This document shows positions 21,361 to 31,901 of a stretch of DNA of 64,000 nucleotides, in pieces. A model generated the notes under the pieces. The model was not told where the DNA came from. It saw only the letters and a program-made list of their open reading frames with translations, and made no database searches. Both the position numbers and the translations under genes were made by a program. Every line of letters begins with the position of its first letter. Position 1 is the stretch's first letter. The DNA is from Neobacillus sp. SuZ13 (GTDB lineage Bacteria; Bacillota; Bacilli; Bacillales; Cytobacillaceae): assembly GCF_030123365.1 (NCBI RefSeq), contig NZ_CP126107.1:1783501-1847500 (forward strand), in the 5' to 3' direction.

Positions 21361-22155
21361 ATGAAGCAACGAATCATAACAGGAGTCATCGCAGCTGCAC
21401 TTTTTTTGCCCATCGTTTACTTTGGTGGATTTCCAATGGTATTGCTTACGTATTTTTTAGCGACGATCGGTTTGTATGAATTATTGAAAATGAAAAAACT
21501 GAATATTTTTTCGGTTAATGGTGTATTATTAGTTTTATTTCTATGGGTGCTGCTTTTCCCTGAAAAGTATCATCACATATTAGATTCATTTTATTACTCA
21601 AAAGCCGAAATTTGTATTGCGTTAATCCTATTGTTATTAACCTTTACCGTCATAACCAAGAATCAATTTACTTTTGAAGATGTTTCATTTTCGATTTTAT
21701 CTGCTATCTATGTGGGGATTGGATTTTACTATTTCTTTGAAACTAGACAAGATGGCGGACTCGTCTTTATTTTGTATTCCTTGTTTATGATCTGGGCTAC
21801 CGATTCGGGGGCATATTTTATTGGAAAGGCTCTTGGAAGGACAAAGCTCTGGCCGGAAATTAGCCCCAATAAAACGGTGGAAGGATCAATTGGCGGTATT
21901 GCTTGTGCAGTTTTGGTTGCTGTGCTCTTTGCACTTTTCTCTGACATCAACGTCGGTCTTTTATCATTAATGGGAATTACAGTAGTTCTTTCTATTTTTG
22001 GACAAATCGGTGACTTAGTTGAATCTGCTTTTAAGCGTCATTTTAATGTTAAAGACTCTGGAAATATCTTACCAGGTCATGGCGGGATCCTTGACCGATT
22101 TGATAGCCTATTATTTGTTTGGCCCTTGCTTCATCTGTTTCACCTATGGATATAA
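21361..22155 (+). CDS. cdsA: Phosphatidate cytidylyltransferase
   Basis: Membrane enzyme making CDP-diacylglycerol from phosphatidic acid and CTP, the precursor of the phospholipids. The 264-residue protein has about seven hydrophobic segments and the C-terminal CDS signature near residue 215-250 (SAFKRHFNVKDSGNILPGHG, GILDRFD). An AAGGTG site precedes the ATG at 21361. It lies 24 bases after uppS. Confidence 0.95.
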   Translation: MKQRIITGVIAAALFLPIVYFGGFPMVLLTYFLATIGLYELLKMKKLNIFSVNGVLLVLFLWVLLFPEKYHHILDSFYYSKAEICIALILLLLTFTVITKNQFTFEDVSFSILSAIYVGIGFYYFFETRQDGGLVFILYSLFMIWATDSGAYFIGKALGRTKLWPEISPNKTVEGSIGGIACAVLVAVLFALFSDINVGLLSLMGITVVLSIFGQIGDLVESAFKRHFNVKDSGNILPGHGGILDRFDSLLFVWPLLHLFHLWI

Positions 22156-22189
22156 AACGTATGTGCTTCGCATTTAGGAGTTGACCTTT

Positions 22190-23332
22190 TTGAAAAAAAT
22201 TAGTTTATTGGGTGCCACTGGATCAATCGGCACCCAAACGTTAGATATTATTCGTGAGCATCCAACTGAATTTAGTGTTGCAGCCATTTCTGTTGGTAAG
22301 AATATTGATTTGGCTCGTAAATCGATTGTTGAGTTTCAACCTGAGCTTGTTTCTGTACAAGACTATCATGACTGTCATACATTAAAAGCAGAATTCCCTA
22401 CAATTAAGTTTACATATGGTCAGGAAGGATTAATTGAGACTGCCGTTTATAAAAAAGCAGATATCCTTGTCAATGCTGTCATCGGCAGTGTGGGTTTAAA
22501 TCCAACGCTGCAAGCGATTGAGAGCGGGAAAGTCATCGCAATTGCTAATAAAGAAACGCTTGTAACTGCTGGTCATTTGGTAATCGAAGCTGCTAAAAGA
22601 AATAATGTTCCACTCCTTCCTGTTGATAGTGAACATTCTGCCATTTTTCAAGCCTTGCAGGGGGAGAAAGAAAAAAATATTGAAAGATTAATTCTAACTG
22701 CTTCAGGCGGAAGCTTTCGTAATCTTTCCAGGCAAGAATTGAAAAATGTGACTGTAGAACAAGCATTAAACCATCCAAATTGGTCGATGGGTGCCAAAAT
22801 CACCATTGATTCGGCATCGATGATGAATAAAGGTTTGGAAGTAATTGAAGCACACTGGCTCTTCAATATGCCATATGAAAAGATTGATGTATTGCTGCAT
22901 AAAGAAAGCATCATTCATTCAATGGTTGAATTTCATGATAGCAGTATTATTGCACAGCTTGGTACACCAGATATGAGAGTACCAATCCAATTTGCACTCA
23001 CCTATCCTGATCGCTTAGCATTGCCTACATCAAAGCGTTTGGATTTAGCAAGTATTGGGAAATTGCATTTTCAGGAAATGGATATGGCAAGATTCCGCTG
23101 TCTAGGTTTTGCCTATGAGGCAGGAATAAAAGGAGGCTCGATGCCTACCGTATTAAATGCAGCTAATGAAGTGGCTGTTGCAGCATTTCTAGACGGAAAA
23201 ATTCATTTCTTGCAGATTGAGGATTTGATTGAAAAGGCATTAACTTCTCACCAAACCGTGGATCACCCTAGCTTAGCAGCTATCCAAGAGATAGATACAG
23301 AAACAAGACAGTATGTACGTTCACTTCTATAA
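22190..23332 (+). CDS. dxr: 1-deoxy-D-xylulose 5-phosphate reductoisomerase
   Basis: Second step of the methylerythritol phosphate isoprenoid pathway, using NADPH. The 380-residue protein begins with the NADP-binding [13 protein letters not shown], has the metal ligands in [11 protein letters not shown] near residue 150, and the [16 protein letters not shown] stretch. The start is taken as TTG at 22190 because TAGGAG lies 10 bases before it; the in-frame TTG at 22181 would be only one base from that site. It supplies isoprenoids used by UppS, encoded two genes upstream. Confidence 0.95.
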   Translation: MKKISLLGATGSIGTQTLDIIREHPTEFSVAAISVGKNIDLARKSIVEFQPELVSVQDYHDCHTLKAEFPTIKFTYGQEGLIETAVYKKADILVNAVIGSVGLNPTLQAIESGKVIAIANKETLVTAGHLVIEAAKRNNVPLLPVDSEHSAIFQALQGEKEKNIERLILTASGGSFRNLSRQELKNVTVEQALNHPNWSMGAKITIDSASMMNKGLEVIEAHWLFNMPYEKIDVLLHKESIIHSMVEFHDSSIIAQLGTPDMRVPIQFALTYPDRLALPTSKRLDLASIGKLHFQEMDMARFRCLGFAYEAGIKGGSMPTVLNAANEVAVAAFLDGKIHFLQIEDLIEKALTSHQTVDHPSLAAIQEIDTETRQYVRSLL

Positions 23333-23349
23333 AAAAAGGTGGTTTTAAT

Positions 23350-24609
23350 TTGACTACAGTTATTGCCTTTATTGTGATTTTTGGCGCACTTGTATTCTTT
23401 CATGAATTAGGTCATTTGATTTTCGCAAAAAGGGCAGGTATTTTATGCCGTGAATTTGCCATAGGGTTTGGGCCAAAAGTATTTTCTCATAAAAAAGGGG
23501 AGACGACTTATACCATTCGCTTACTACCGATTGGCGGATTTGTCCGTATGGCAGGCGAAGACCCAGAAATAATTGAAATTAAGCCTGGATATCGAATTGG
23601 CCTGTTATTTGATAAGAATGAGAAAGTAAATAAAATCATCTTGAATAATAAAGAAAAATTTCCTAATTGCCGGATTGTTGAAGTGGAATATGCTGATATT
23701 GAAAAAGATTTAATCATTAAAGGATTTCCTGACGATGAAGATGAGGAATTAAAAACATTTGCCATTAACCCAGAAGCCGTCATCGTTGAAAATGGAGTTG
23801 AATCACAGATTGCTCCCATTGATCGCCAATTTGGTTCAAAAACATTGGGGCAAAGAACAATGGCTATTTTTGCTGGACCAATGATGAATTTTGTACTAGC
23901 ATTCATTGTCTTTATTATTATTGCTTTTATTCAAGGTGTACCAACGAATGAACCTAAGTTAGGTGAAATCACTCCTGAAGGGGCAGCAATGGCTGCAGGT
24001 CTTAAAAAAGGTGATCTAATACAGACGATCAATGGTTCAGAAATAACTAGTTGGTCTGATGTTGTAGAAGTTATTCGGAAAAACCCAAATGAAAAACTCG
24101 ATTTTTCAATTCGTCGTGACAACAAGGATTTAGATATCACTGTAACCCCAATTGAAAAAACGGTTGAAGGAAAGAAAATCGGACTAATTGGTGTCTATAG
24201 TCCAGTTGAAAAATCACCCGTTCAAGCGATAAAAGCAGGATTCACAGAAACCTATTTCTGGACCAAGCAGATTTTTGTGATGGTTGGTAAATTAGTAACG
24301 GGACAATTTTCAATCGATGCACTATCAGGACCGGTAGGTATTTACCAAGCTACTGATTCTGTTGCTAAATCTGGAATTTATTATTTAATGAAGTGGGCCG
24401 GGATATTAAGCATTAACTTAGGAATTATGAACTTATTGCCGATTCCCGCTCTGGATGGCGGCAGATTGATGTTTTTTGCTGTTGAAGCAGTTAGAGGAAA
24501 GCCAATTGATCGTCAAAAGGAAGGGATGGTCCATTTTATTGGATTTGCCCTACTCATGTTACTCATGCTTGTTGTAACATGGAATGATATTCAAAGGTTC
24601 TTCCTGTAA
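23350..24609 (+). CDS. rseP: Site-2 protease RseP/RasP
   Basis: Membrane zinc metalloprotease that performs intramembrane cleavage, for example of anti-sigma factor RsiW and of signal peptide remnants. The 419-residue protein has HELGH at residues 18-22 in the first membrane segment, a PDZ domain around residues 195-280, and NLLPIPALDGG with the third metal ligand near residue 365. The start is TTG at 23350. In B. subtilis proS follows; here the next gene is polC after a repeat-filled spacer. Confidence 0.95.
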   Translation: MTTVIAFIVIFGALVFFHELGHLIFAKRAGILCREFAIGFGPKVFSHKKGETTYTIRLLPIGGFVRMAGEDPEIIEIKPGYRIGLLFDKNEKVNKIILNNKEKFPNCRIVEVEYADIEKDLIIKGFPDDEDEELKTFAINPEAVIVENGVESQIAPIDRQFGSKTLGQRTMAIFAGPMMNFVLAFIVFIIIAFIQGVPTNEPKLGEITPEGAAMAAGLKKGDLIQTINGSEITSWSDVVEVIRKNPNEKLDFSIRRDNKDLDITVTPIEKTVEGKKIGLIGVYSPVEKSPVQAIKAGFTETYFWTKQIFVMVGKLVTGQFSIDALSGPVGIYQATDSVAKSGIYYLMKWAGILSINLGIMNLLPIPALDGGRLMFFAVEAVRGKPIDRQKEGMVHFIGFALLMLLMLVVTWNDIQRFFL

Positions 24610-24628
24610 ATATGATAAATTTTCTGTA

Positions 24629-24665
24629 AAATAAGGGGCCGTTAATCCGGTCCCTTATTTTTTTA
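24629..24665 (+). terminator. Terminator after rseP
   Basis: Stem AATAAGGG..CCG with CGG..CCCTTATT (about 24630-24641 and 24648-24658, one bulged G), then a run of T. Confidence 0.75.
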
Positions 24666-24985
24666 AAGGCTATGTTAAGCTTATTGTATATTTTGGCCCC
24701 CTGTTGACCTTCGTTCCAGGCACGAAGACTCCTGCGGGAGGACGGGGCAGGGGAGACCCCACAGGAGCGCAGCGACGAGGAGAAAGAAATGCGGAAGCGC
24801 CTTGTACAGCCCCGACAAGCGCTGGAGGGCCTGACGTTGAAGTCGTTCTTTGACTTCAGCGGCAGGACCGAAGCGACCTCGAGTGGCTAGGCGCTGCAGC
24901 TGGACAAGCTCCCCGGACCGCCCGCGGAAAGCGAAGTGCCTGGAGCGGAAATCAACAGGCAAGTTTAACAGAGCCTTTTTAAAAG
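24660..24985 (+). repeat. Palindromic intergenic repeat, family A (copy 2), interrupted
   Basis: Second copy of the element at 16837-17022, with the same GACTCCTGCGGGAGGACGGG core and CCCCGGACCGCCCGCGG arm. Here an 8-bp inverted pair CCTGTTGA (24700-24707) and TCAACAGG (24952-24959) and near-terminal AAAGGCT/AGCCTTT arms are visible. The left part (to 24782) and right part (from 24908) join exactly to the copy-1 sequence if bases 24783-24907 are removed. It fills the rseP-polC junction. The ORFs crossing it are not genes. Confidence 0.8.
24783..24907 (-). repeat. Family B repeat nested in family A
   Basis: 125 bp inserted in repeat A without visible target duplication or loss. Read on the minus strand it begins TTGTCCAGCTGCAGCGCCTAG and ends AAGGCGCTTCCGCATTTC, sharing CTCGAGGTCG, CTTGTCGGGGCTG and AAGGCGCTT with the copy at 2946-3058. 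An internal complementary pair (GTTGAAGTCGTTC near 24836, GACTTCA near 24852) allows a hairpin. Confidence 0.75.
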
Positions 24986-25110
24986 AAAACTTTTTAACTA
25001 AATTGGAGAATTTTTTCTGTCGATTAATGCCGAATCAAATCGACTCATATGATATAATTACTTTTTGACGAGATAAATAAAGTGATTTTTAATAGATGGG
25101 AGAGAGAACG

Positions 25111-28100
25111 ATGAGCGAACATGCCCTAGGCAAAAAAGAGCGATTCCAACTCTTGCTCCAGCAGCTGCAATTAATTGAGGATGCTGTTGTAGTGCATTTC
25201 AACAATGCGCAAATAGATAGGTTATTAGTTGAAAAAAAGAATCGAAAGTGGCATTTTCAATTTTTACTCGAAAATATTCTTCCCTATAATATCTATGTTC
25301 TGTTTACGACACAACTTGAACGGACATTTTCAAATATCGCCACGATATCTTTCCAAATTAATGTAACAAATCAAACCATTTCATCTGAATTAATACGAGA
25401 TTATTGGAGTTATAGCATTCAGCAAATAGATGGGATTGCTCCGCCTCTTTTAAAACTGTTGCATGAACAACTCCCTGAAGTGAATGGAAATAAACTAACA
25501 ATTACGGTTCGTAATGATACAGAAGGACTTGCATTAAAGAGGAAATATGGTGAGGTAATCTCAAAAATATATCAATCGTTCGGGTTTCCTAGCCTTTCAA
25601 TAGAGACGGACCTGAAAAATGTAGAAAAAAGTGATGAATACCAACAATTTTTACTTGCTAAGCAAAAAGAAGACCAAGAACGCGGACTGCAGGCAATGGT
25701 AGAATTGCAGAAAAAAGAAGCTGAAAAGGATCAAGCATCTGGAGAGCTGCCATCTGGACCACTTACTATTGGTCTTACGATTAAAGATAATAACGACTTC
25801 CGCACTTTGATTGATATTGTCGACGAAGAAAGAAGAGTAGCGGTGGAAGGTTACATCTTTGATGCTGAGATTCGTGAACTCAGGAGCGGTCGGTCTCTGT
25901 TAACATTTAAAATAACGGATTATACAAGTTCCATCATGGTAAAAATGTTTTCACGAGACAAAGAAGACGCTGCTCTCTTCCAATTAGTCAAGAAGGGTAT
26001 GTGGGTAAAGGTTCGAGGAAGCATTCAAAATGATACCTTTGTCCGAGACCTCGTCATGATAGGCAATGATATTAATGAAATCAAACCGGCAGGTCGGAAG
26101 GATACGGCTCCTGAAGATGAAAAACGGGTTGAGCTCCATCTTCATACCCCAATGAGTCAAATGGATGCTGTCACACCTGTGAGTGCGTTGATTGCCCAGG
26201 CTAAAAAATGGGGGCATAAAGCGATTGCCGTAACTGATCATGCCGTTGCCCAATCCTTTCCTGAAGCATATGGTGCAGGGAAGAAAAATGATATTAAAAT
26301 TCTTTATGGCGTTGAAGTAAACTTAGTAGATGATGGGGTGCCAATCGCGTATAATGATGCGCACCGTCAGCTTACCGAGGATACCTATGTCGTTTTTGAC
26401 GTTGAAACGACTGGTCTCTCAGCTGTGTACAACACCATTATCGAACTAGCCGCTGTAAAAATACATGATGGAGAAATCATTGACCGTTTTGAATCCTTTG
26501 CCAATCCACATCACCGATTATCGGCAACAACAATCAATCTTACGGGAATCACCGATGACATGGTCCAAACTGCTCCGGAAATAGAAGAAGTTCTTCGGAA
26601 TTTTAGAGAATGGGTCGGAGATTCTGTCCTTGTTGCCCATAATGCTTCCTTTGATATGGGGTTCCTAAATGTCGGCTATAAAAAAATAGGCTTTGATAAA
26701 GCCAATAATCCTGTTATTGATACGCTTGAACTTGGTCGATTCCTCTATCCAGAATTGAAAAACCATCGGTTAAATACGCTGGCAAAGAAGTTTGATATTG
26801 AATTAACCCAGCATCACCGAGCAATTTATGATGCAGAGGCCACTGGTTATTTACTTTTGAAAATGTTAAAAGATTCACTTGAAAAAGGAATCGAATATCA
26901 TGATCAATTTAATGATAATATGGGTAAAGGTAATGCCTACCAACGTGCTCGTCCGTATCACTGTACATTATTAGCTCAAACTCAAGCAGGTTTAAAGAAT
27001 CTGTTTAAACTTGTATCCATTTCCCACCTCGAATACTTTTATCGTGTCCCTCGATTGCCTCGTTCTGTTTTACAAAAATACAGAGAAGGGATTCTTGTTG
27101 GCTCTGGATGTAATAAAGGAGAAGTATTTGAGGGGATGATGCAAAAATCTCCTGAGGAAGTAGAAGGCGCTGCCCGCTTTTATGATTACATTGAAGTTAT
27201 GCCAAAAGAAGTCAATGCACCGTTAATTGAAATGGAATTGGTTAGCGATGAAAAAGCAATGGAAGACATTATTTCGAAAATTGTTAACTTGGGGGATAAA
27301 TTAGGACTTCCAGTCGTTGCCACAGGAAATGTTCATTACCTTAACGAAAATGATAAAATTTATCGCAAAATATTAATTAATTCCCAAGGTGGAGCTAATC
27401 CGCTCAACCGTCATGAACTTCCAGATGTACACTTTAGAACAACTAATGAAATGCTGGATGCTTTTTCCTTTTTAGGAAAAGAGAAGGCAAAAGAAATAGT
27501 CGTCACGAACACGAATAAAATTGCTGATATGATTGAAGTCATTAAACCAATTAAAGATGATTTGTACACACCGAAAATTGAGGGTGCCGATGAAGAAATG
27601 CGTGAAATGAGTTACGCAATGGCACGAAAAATATACGGTGATAACTTGCCAGAAATTGTTGAAGCCCGGTTAGAAAAAGAATTAAAAAGTATTATTGGTC
27701 ATGGATTTGCCGTTATTTATTTAATTTCACATAAGCTAGTAAAAAAATCATTGGATGACGGCTACCTTGTAGGTTCCAGGGGGTCTGTCGGTTCATCACT
27801 GGTTGCGACCATGACAGAAATTACCGAAGTCAACCCGCTGCCGCCACATTATGTATGTCCAACGTGTAAGCATTCAGAGTTCTTTAATGATGGATCGGTT
27901 GGGTCTGGTTTTGATTTACCTGATAAAGATTGCCCGCAATGCGGCGGGAAATACCATAAAGACGGACACGATATTCCGTTCGAAACGTTTCTTGGATTTA
28001 AAGGGGACAAGGTTCCCGATATCGATTTAAATTTCTCGGGAGAATACCAGCCGCGTGCCCATAACTATACCAAGGTCCTTTTCGGAGAAGAATATGTTTA

Positions 28101-29436
28101 TCGTGCCGGGACAATTGGTACGGTTGCAGATAAAACAGCTTTTGGTTATGTGAAGGCATATCAGCAGGACAACAATCTTCAACTCCGAGGGGCAGAAGTG
28201 GAACGACTAGCATCGGGCTGTACGGGTGTAAAAAGAACAACAGGACAGCACCCGGGGGGGATTATCGTAATCCCTGATTACATGGATGTTTATGATTTTT
28301 CACCAATTCAATTCCCAGCAGATGATAGAAATTCTGAATGGAAGACAACGCATTTTGATTTCCATTCCATCCATGATAATGTCTTAAAGCTCGATATTCT
28401 TGGACATGACGACCCGACTGTCATTAGGATGCTTCAGGACCTGAGCGGGATGGATCCAAAAACAATTCCAACTGACGACCCTGAAGTTATGAAGATCTTC
28501 AGCGGCACCGAGTCATTAGGCGTAACAGAACAGCAGATTATGTGTAAAACGGGGACATTGGGAATCCCTGAATTTGGTACGCGATTTGTTCGTCAGATGC
28601 TTGAAGATACAAAACCTACTACTTTTTCTGAATTAGTGCAAATCTCAGGTCTGTCACATGGTACCGATGTATGGCTGGGGAATGCACAGGAATTAATCCA
28701 TAATAAAACATGTAATCTTAGTGAAGTAATTGGCTGCCGGGATGATATCATGGTTTACCTTATTTATCAGGGATTGGACCCTTCATTCGCTTTTAAAATT
28801 ATGGAATCAGTGCGTAAAGGTAAAGGCTTAAGTGAAGAAATGGAAGCTGAGATGAGGAAAAACGAGGTTCCGGAATGGTATATTGACTCCTGTAAAAAGA
28901 TCAAGTATATGTTCCCTAAAGCCCACGCTGCTGCCTATGTACTTATGGCAGTTAGAATTGCCTATTTCAAGGTTCATTTACCGCTTCTCTATTATGCCGC
29001 TTACTTTACTGTTCGTGCTGAAGATTTCGACATAGAAGCGATGTCGCGCGGTTCAGAAGCAATTCGAGCTAAAATTGAGGAAATCAATGCGAAAGGCTTG
29101 GAAGCATCAAACAAAGAGAAAAACTTATTAACGGTTTTAGAACTAGCCTTAGAAATGACAGAACGCGGCTTCGTATTTCAAAACTACGATTTATATAAGT
29201 CATCTTCATCTGAATTCATCATTGAAGGCAATACCTTAATACCGCCATTTAACTCGATTCCAGGTCTCGGAACAAATGCGGCCTATAATATTGTCAAAGC
29301 TAGGGAAACAGGAGAGTTTTTATCTAAAGAAGATTTGCAGCAGCGCGGAAAAGTATCTAAAACCATTCTTGAATATTTGGACAAACAAGGGTGCCTCGCA
29401 TCCCTTCCAGAGCAAAACCAGTTATCGTTGTTTTAA
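25111..29436 (+). CDS. polC: DNA polymerase III alpha subunit, Gram-positive PolC type
   Basis: Main replicative polymerase with built-in proofreading. The 1441-residue protein contains, in order, an N-terminal domain, an OB fold near residues 225-325, the PHP domain ([15 protein letters not shown] near 340) split by the 3'-5' exonuclease ([12 protein letters not shown] near 425, [10 protein letters not shown]), a four-cysteine zinc site (CPTC and CPQC near 917-945), the polymerase core with [12 protein letters not shown] near 970, and the beta-clamp motif QLSLF at the end. The ATG at 25111 follows GGGAGAG; an in-frame ATG at 25096 lacks a ribosome site. proS, which precedes polC in B. subtilis, is absent. 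Confidence 0.98.
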   Translation: MSEHALGKKERFQLLLQQLQLIEDAVVVHFNNAQIDRLLVEKKNRKWHFQFLLENILPYNIYVLFTTQLERTFSNIATISFQINVTNQTISSELIRDYWSYSIQQIDGIAPPLLKLLHEQLPEVNGNKLTITVRNDTEGLALKRKYGEVISKIYQSFGFPSLSIETDLKNVEKSDEYQQFLLAKQKEDQERGLQAMVELQKKEAEKDQASGELPSGPLTIGLTIKDNNDFRTLIDIVDEERRVAVEGYIFDAEIRELRSGRSLLTFKITDYTSSIMVKMFSRDKEDAALFQLVKKGMWVKVRGSIQNDTFVRDLVMIGNDINEIKPAGRKDTAPEDEKRVELHLHTPMSQMDAVTPVSALIAQAKKWGHKAIAVTDHAVAQSFPEAYGAGKKNDIKILYGVEVNLVDDGVPIAYNDAHRQLTEDTYVVFDVETTGLSAVYNTIIELAAVKIHDGEIIDRFESFANPHHRLSATTINLTGITDDMVQTAPEIEEVLRNFREWVGDSVLVAHNASFDMGFLNVGYKKIGFDKANNPVIDTLELGRFLYPELKNHRLNTLAKKFDIELTQHHRAIYDAEATGYLLLKMLKDSLEKGIEYHDQFNDNMGKGNAYQRARPYHCTLLAQTQAGLKNLFKLVSISHLEYFYRVPRLPRSVLQKYREGILVGSGCNKGEVFEGMMQKSPEEVEGAARFYDYIEVMPKEVNAPLIEMELVSDEKAMEDIISKIVNLGDKLGLPVVATGNVHYLNENDKIYRKILINSQGGANPLNRHELPDVHFRTTNEMLDAFSFLGKEKAKEIVVTNTNKIADMIEVIKPIKDDLYTPKIEGADEEMREMSYAMARKIYGDNLPEIVEARLEKELKSIIGHGFAVIYLISHKLVKKSLDDGYLVGSRGSVGSSLVATMTEITEVNPLPPHYVCPTCKHSEFFNDGSVGSGFDLPDKDCPQCGGKYHKDGHDIPFETFLGFKGDKVPDIDLNFSGEYQPRAHNYTKVLFGEEYVYRAGTIGTVADKTAFGYVKAYQQDNNLQLRGAEVERLASGCTGVKRTTGQHPGGIIVIPDYMDVYDFSPIQFPADDRNSEWKTTHFDFHSIHDNVLKLDILGHDDPTVIRMLQDLSGMDPKTIPTDDPEVMKIFSGTESLGVTEQQIMCKTGTLGIPEFGTRFVRQMLEDTKPTTFSELVQISGLSHGTDVWLGNAQELIHNKTCNLSEVIGCRDDIMVYLIYQGLDPSFAFKIMESVRKGKGLSEEMEAEMRKNEVPEWYIDSCKKIKYMFPKAHAAAYVLMAVRIAYFKVHLPLLYYAAYFTVRAEDFDIEAMSRGSEAIRAKIEEINAKGLEASNKEKNLLTVLELALEMTERGFVFQNYDLYKSSSSEFIIEGNTLIPPFNSIPGLGTNAAYNIVKARETGEFLSKEDLQQRGKVSKTILEYLDKQGCLASLPEQNQLSLF

Positions 29437-29468
29437 ATAGGAAAATACTTGACAAACGGCGAAGCTAT

Positions 29469-29497
29469 TTGCATAAAAATGATGGTTATGGTATAGT
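29469..29497 (+). promoter_or_regulatory. Promoter of the rimP-nusA-infB operon
   Basis: TTGCAT at 29469-29474, 17-base spacer and TATAGT at 29492-29497 with TG at 29489-29490. A consensus TTGACA at 29449-29454 lies further upstream but has no matching -10. Confidence 0.6.
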
Positions 29498-29507
29498 TTT
29501 ATTGGAA

Positions 29508-29585
29508 ATACTAAGAAATACTCTCGTGAACAAGAGTGGGGAAACCCGCTCTTTCCTTTTTGTATACGACTTTTTTTCTTAGTAT
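29508..29585 (+). promoter_or_regulatory. Structured, attenuator-like leader of the rimP-nusA operon
   Basis: An 11-bp perfect long-range pair (29508-29518 with 29575-29585) encloses a hairpin GAGTGGG-GAAA-CCCGCTC (about 29534-29551) with a GNRA loop, followed by a T-rich tract (TTTCCTTTTTG). The inner hairpin plus T tract looks like an intrinsic terminator placed within the 5' leader, so read-through would be needed to express nusA and its partners. Confidence 0.6.
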
Positions 29586-29651
29586 AACTTGATAAAACTT
29601 TCCGTGAACTACATACAATATGGGTGAAATTATCGGAAAAGGAGGTAGAGC

Positions 29652-30122
29652 ATGAGCAAGGTAACGGAAGTTGTAGAAGAATTGGCTGCACCTATTTTTC
29701 AAGAACTTGGTTTAGAATTAGTGGAAATTGAGTATGTGAAAGAAGGGAAAAGTTGGTTTCTACGCGTATATATCGATAAAGACAACGGTGTTGATATTGA
29801 AGATTGCGGACTCGTTAGCGAAAAACTCAGCGAAAAACTCGATGAGCTTGATCCGATTCCCCATAACTATTTTCTTGAAGTTTCTTCACCTGGGGCAGAG
29901 CGTCCATTAAAAAAAGATAAAGACTTTCAAAAAGCAATCGGTAAAAATGTTTTTATCAAAACTTATGAACCAATCGATGGGGAAAAAAGCTTTGAAGGGA
30001 CCTTATTAGAATTTGATGGACAGCATCTGAAAATTGAAATGAAGATAAAGACCCGTAAAAAGACGGTTGAACTTCCCTATGAAAAGGTAGCAAATGCGCG
30101 CTTAGCGGTTACTTTTTCGTAA
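29652..30122 (+). CDS. rimP: Ribosome maturation factor RimP
   Basis: Helps mature the 30S subunit. The 156-residue protein has the N-terminal RimP domain ([27 protein letters not shown]) and a C-terminal SH3-like domain, with the junction at [24 protein letters not shown] lies ahead of the ATG at 29652. It is the first gene of a seven-gene operon ending at rbfA, which groups transcription termination (nusA), initiation factor 2 and ribosome assembly factors. Confidence 0.96.
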   Translation: MSKVTEVVEELAAPIFQELGLELVEIEYVKEGKSWFLRVYIDKDNGVDIEDCGLVSEKLSEKLDELDPIPHNYFLEVSSPGAERPLKKDKDFQKAIGKNVFIKTYEPIDGEKSFEGTLLEFDGQHLKIEMKIKTRKKTVELPYEKVANARLAVTFS

Positions 30123-30157
30123 TGAAATTATAGGAAAAGATAGGGGGATACACAAAG

Positions 30158-31279
30158 ATGAGCAGCGAATTATTAGATGCTCTTAATATACTGGAAAGAG
30201 AAAAAGGTATTTCCAGAGATGTAATCATAGACGCAATAGAAGCAGCACTTGTTTCGGCTTATCGCCGTAATTTTAATCAGGCCCAGAATGTTCGGATTGA
30301 TATAAATTTACAGTCAGGATCGATGCGTGTTTTTGCTAGAAAAGAAGTGGTCGATCAAGTATTTGACCCTCGACTTGAAATTTCGGTAGAGGATGCTAGA
30401 CAAATCTCACCAAATTATCAAGTTGAAGATGTTGTCGAAATGGAAGTCACTCCTAAAGATTTCGGACGGATTGCAGCTCAGACAGCTAAACAAGTTGTTA
30501 CCCAGCGTGTTAGAGAAGCAGAACGAGGAATTATTTATTCTGAATTTATCGACCGTGAAGAAGATATTATGACTGGTATTGTTCAAAGATTGGACTCGAA
30601 ATTCATTTATGTAAGTCTTGGGAAAATTGAGGCATTACTTCCAATGAATGAACAAATGCCGAATGAACGTTATAAACCTCATGATCGAATCAAAGTATTT
30701 ATTACAAAAGTAGAAAAAACGACCAAAGGTCCCCAAATATTTGTTTCGCGGACACATCCAGGCCTCTTAAAACGTCTGTTTGAGATTGAAGTACCGGAAA
30801 TTTATGATGGAACCGTTGAAATTAAATCAGTTGCTCGTGAAGCAGGAGACCGCTCGAAAATCTCTGTTCATTCAGATAATCCCGAGGTAGATCCTGTTGG
30901 TTCTTGTGTTGGGCCTAAAGGAGCTAGGGTTCAAGCGGTAGTTAATGAATTAAAAGGTGAGAAAATCGATATTGTTAAATGGTCAGGGGACCCAGTAGTA
31001 TTTGTGGCAAATTCTCTTAGTCCGTCTAAAGTTTTAGATGTAATGGTGAATGAAAATGAAAAAGCAACGACTGTTGTTGTTCCTGATTATCAACTTTCAT
31101 TGGCAATCGGTAAACGGGGACAAAATGCCCGCTTAGCAGCAAAATTAACAGGTTGGAAAATTGACATTAAATCAGAAACAGAAGCACGCGAAATTGGTAT
31201 CTATCCGCGTGAAGAAACCATTAGGCTTTTTGATGATCAGGTTGAAAATGACTTTGATTATGAAGAAGAGCTAGATTAA
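30158..31279 (+). CDS. nusA: Transcription termination/antitermination factor NusA
   Basis: RNA polymerase-bound factor that enhances pausing and intrinsic termination. The 373-residue protein has the N-terminal RNAP-binding domain (1-125), S1 domain (about 135-200, [20 protein letters not shown]), and two KH domains with GPKGARV (near 251) and [12 protein letters not shown] (near 316). It lacks the acidic repeats of E. coli NusA, as usual for bacilli. Its location downstream of a terminator-like leader allows feedback control by NusA itself, which is my inference. Confidence 0.97.
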   Translation: MSSELLDALNILEREKGISRDVIIDAIEAALVSAYRRNFNQAQNVRIDINLQSGSMRVFARKEVVDQVFDPRLEISVEDARQISPNYQVEDVVEMEVTPKDFGRIAAQTAKQVVTQRVREAERGIIYSEFIDREEDIMTGIVQRLDSKFIYVSLGKIEALLPMNEQMPNERYKPHDRIKVFITKVEKTTKGPQIFVSRTHPGLLKRLFEIEVPEIYDGTVEIKSVAREAGDRSKISVHSDNPEVDPVGSCVGPKGARVQAVVNELKGEKIDIVKWSGDPVVFVANSLSPSKVLDVMVNENEKATTVVVPDYQLSLAIGKRGQNARLAAKLTGWKIDIKSETEAREIGIYPREETIRLFDDQVENDFDYEEELD

Positions 31280-31298
31280 AAAGTGAGGTGAATGATGA

Positions 31299-31571
31299 GT
31301 GAACCAAAAGAAAAAAGTTCCTATGCGTAAGTGTGTAGCAACCGGTGAAATGAAGCCGAAAAAAGAACTAGTTCGCATCGTTCGCTCAAAAGAAGGGGAT
31401 GTATCCATCGACCTGACGGGGAAGAAATCCGGAAGAGGTGCCTACCTTTCAAAGGACAAGGAAGCAGTTTTACTTGCCAAGAAAAAAAATACCCTATCTA
31501 ATCACTTACAGGTTTCTATAAATGATTCGTTATACGAAGAGCTACTTGAGCTTATAGAGAAGGAGAATTGA
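31299..31571 (+). CDS. ylxR: YlxR (RnpM) RNA-binding protein
   Basis: Small basic protein of the YlxR/DUF448 family; in B. subtilis it is reported to bind and modulate RNase P, hence the name RnpM. The 90-residue product has the signature [20 protein letters not shown] and [13 protein letters not shown]. The start is GTG at 31299 with GTGAGGTG eight bases upstream. It overlaps the region of the ylxQ start. Confidence 0.9.
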   Translation: MNQKKKVPMRKCVATGEMKPKKELVRIVRSKEGDVSIDLTGKKSGRGAYLSKDKEAVLLAKKKNTLSNHLQVSINDSLYEELLELIEKEN

Positions 31572-31579
31572 CAATCCAA

Positions 31580-31882
31580 ATGAAAGAGAATCAATGGATG
31601 TCATTGCTTGGCTTGGCCAATCGAGCACGTAAAATCATATCAGGTGAGGAGCTAACCGTGAAGCAGATTCAAAACGGAAAGGCACGCCTCATTTTATTAT
31701 CCGCAGATGCTTCTGCAAATACGACAAAAAAAATTACTGATAAGTGTAATTCGTATGAGGTTCCATATAAATTTGTGGAAAATCGTCATCTTCTTGGCCA
31801 AGCGATTGGCAAGGAAGCCCGCGTTGTTGTAGCTGTACTGGATGATGGCTTTGCAAAAAAAATGGTAACGTTGCTCGATTAA
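31580..31882 (+). CDS. ylxQ: L7Ae-family RNA-binding protein YlxQ
   Basis: Member of the L7Ae/L30e family, which bind kink-turn RNA; the cellular target is unclear. The product of 100 residues from ATG 31580 aligns with the B. subtilis start ([19 protein letters not shown]). An upstream in-frame TTG at 31568 overlaps the ylxR stop and would add four residues; AGGAG at 31561-31565 is badly spaced for either, so translational coupling is likely. Conserved: [20 protein letters not shown] and the KEARVVVAV end. Confidence 0.88.
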   Translation: MKENQWMSLLGLANRARKIISGEELTVKQIQNGKARLILLSADASANTTKKITDKCNSYEVPYKFVENRHLLGQAIGKEARVVVAVLDDGFAKKMVTLLD

Positions 31883-31901
31883 ATCTAGCGGGGGTGAAAA
31901 G

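Noticed and set aside
24617..24633. CodY-box-like sequence AATTTTCTGTAAAAT
   Set aside because: Two mismatches and a position between the rseP stop and its terminator make a regulatory role unlikely.
24681..25068. Open frames on both strands across the nested repeats
   Set aside because: They are composed of repeat sequence, change with the B insertion and have no start signals.
29391..29582. ORF of 63 codons overlapping the polC end and the rimP leader
   Set aside because: It runs through the promoter and stem structures and has no start signal.
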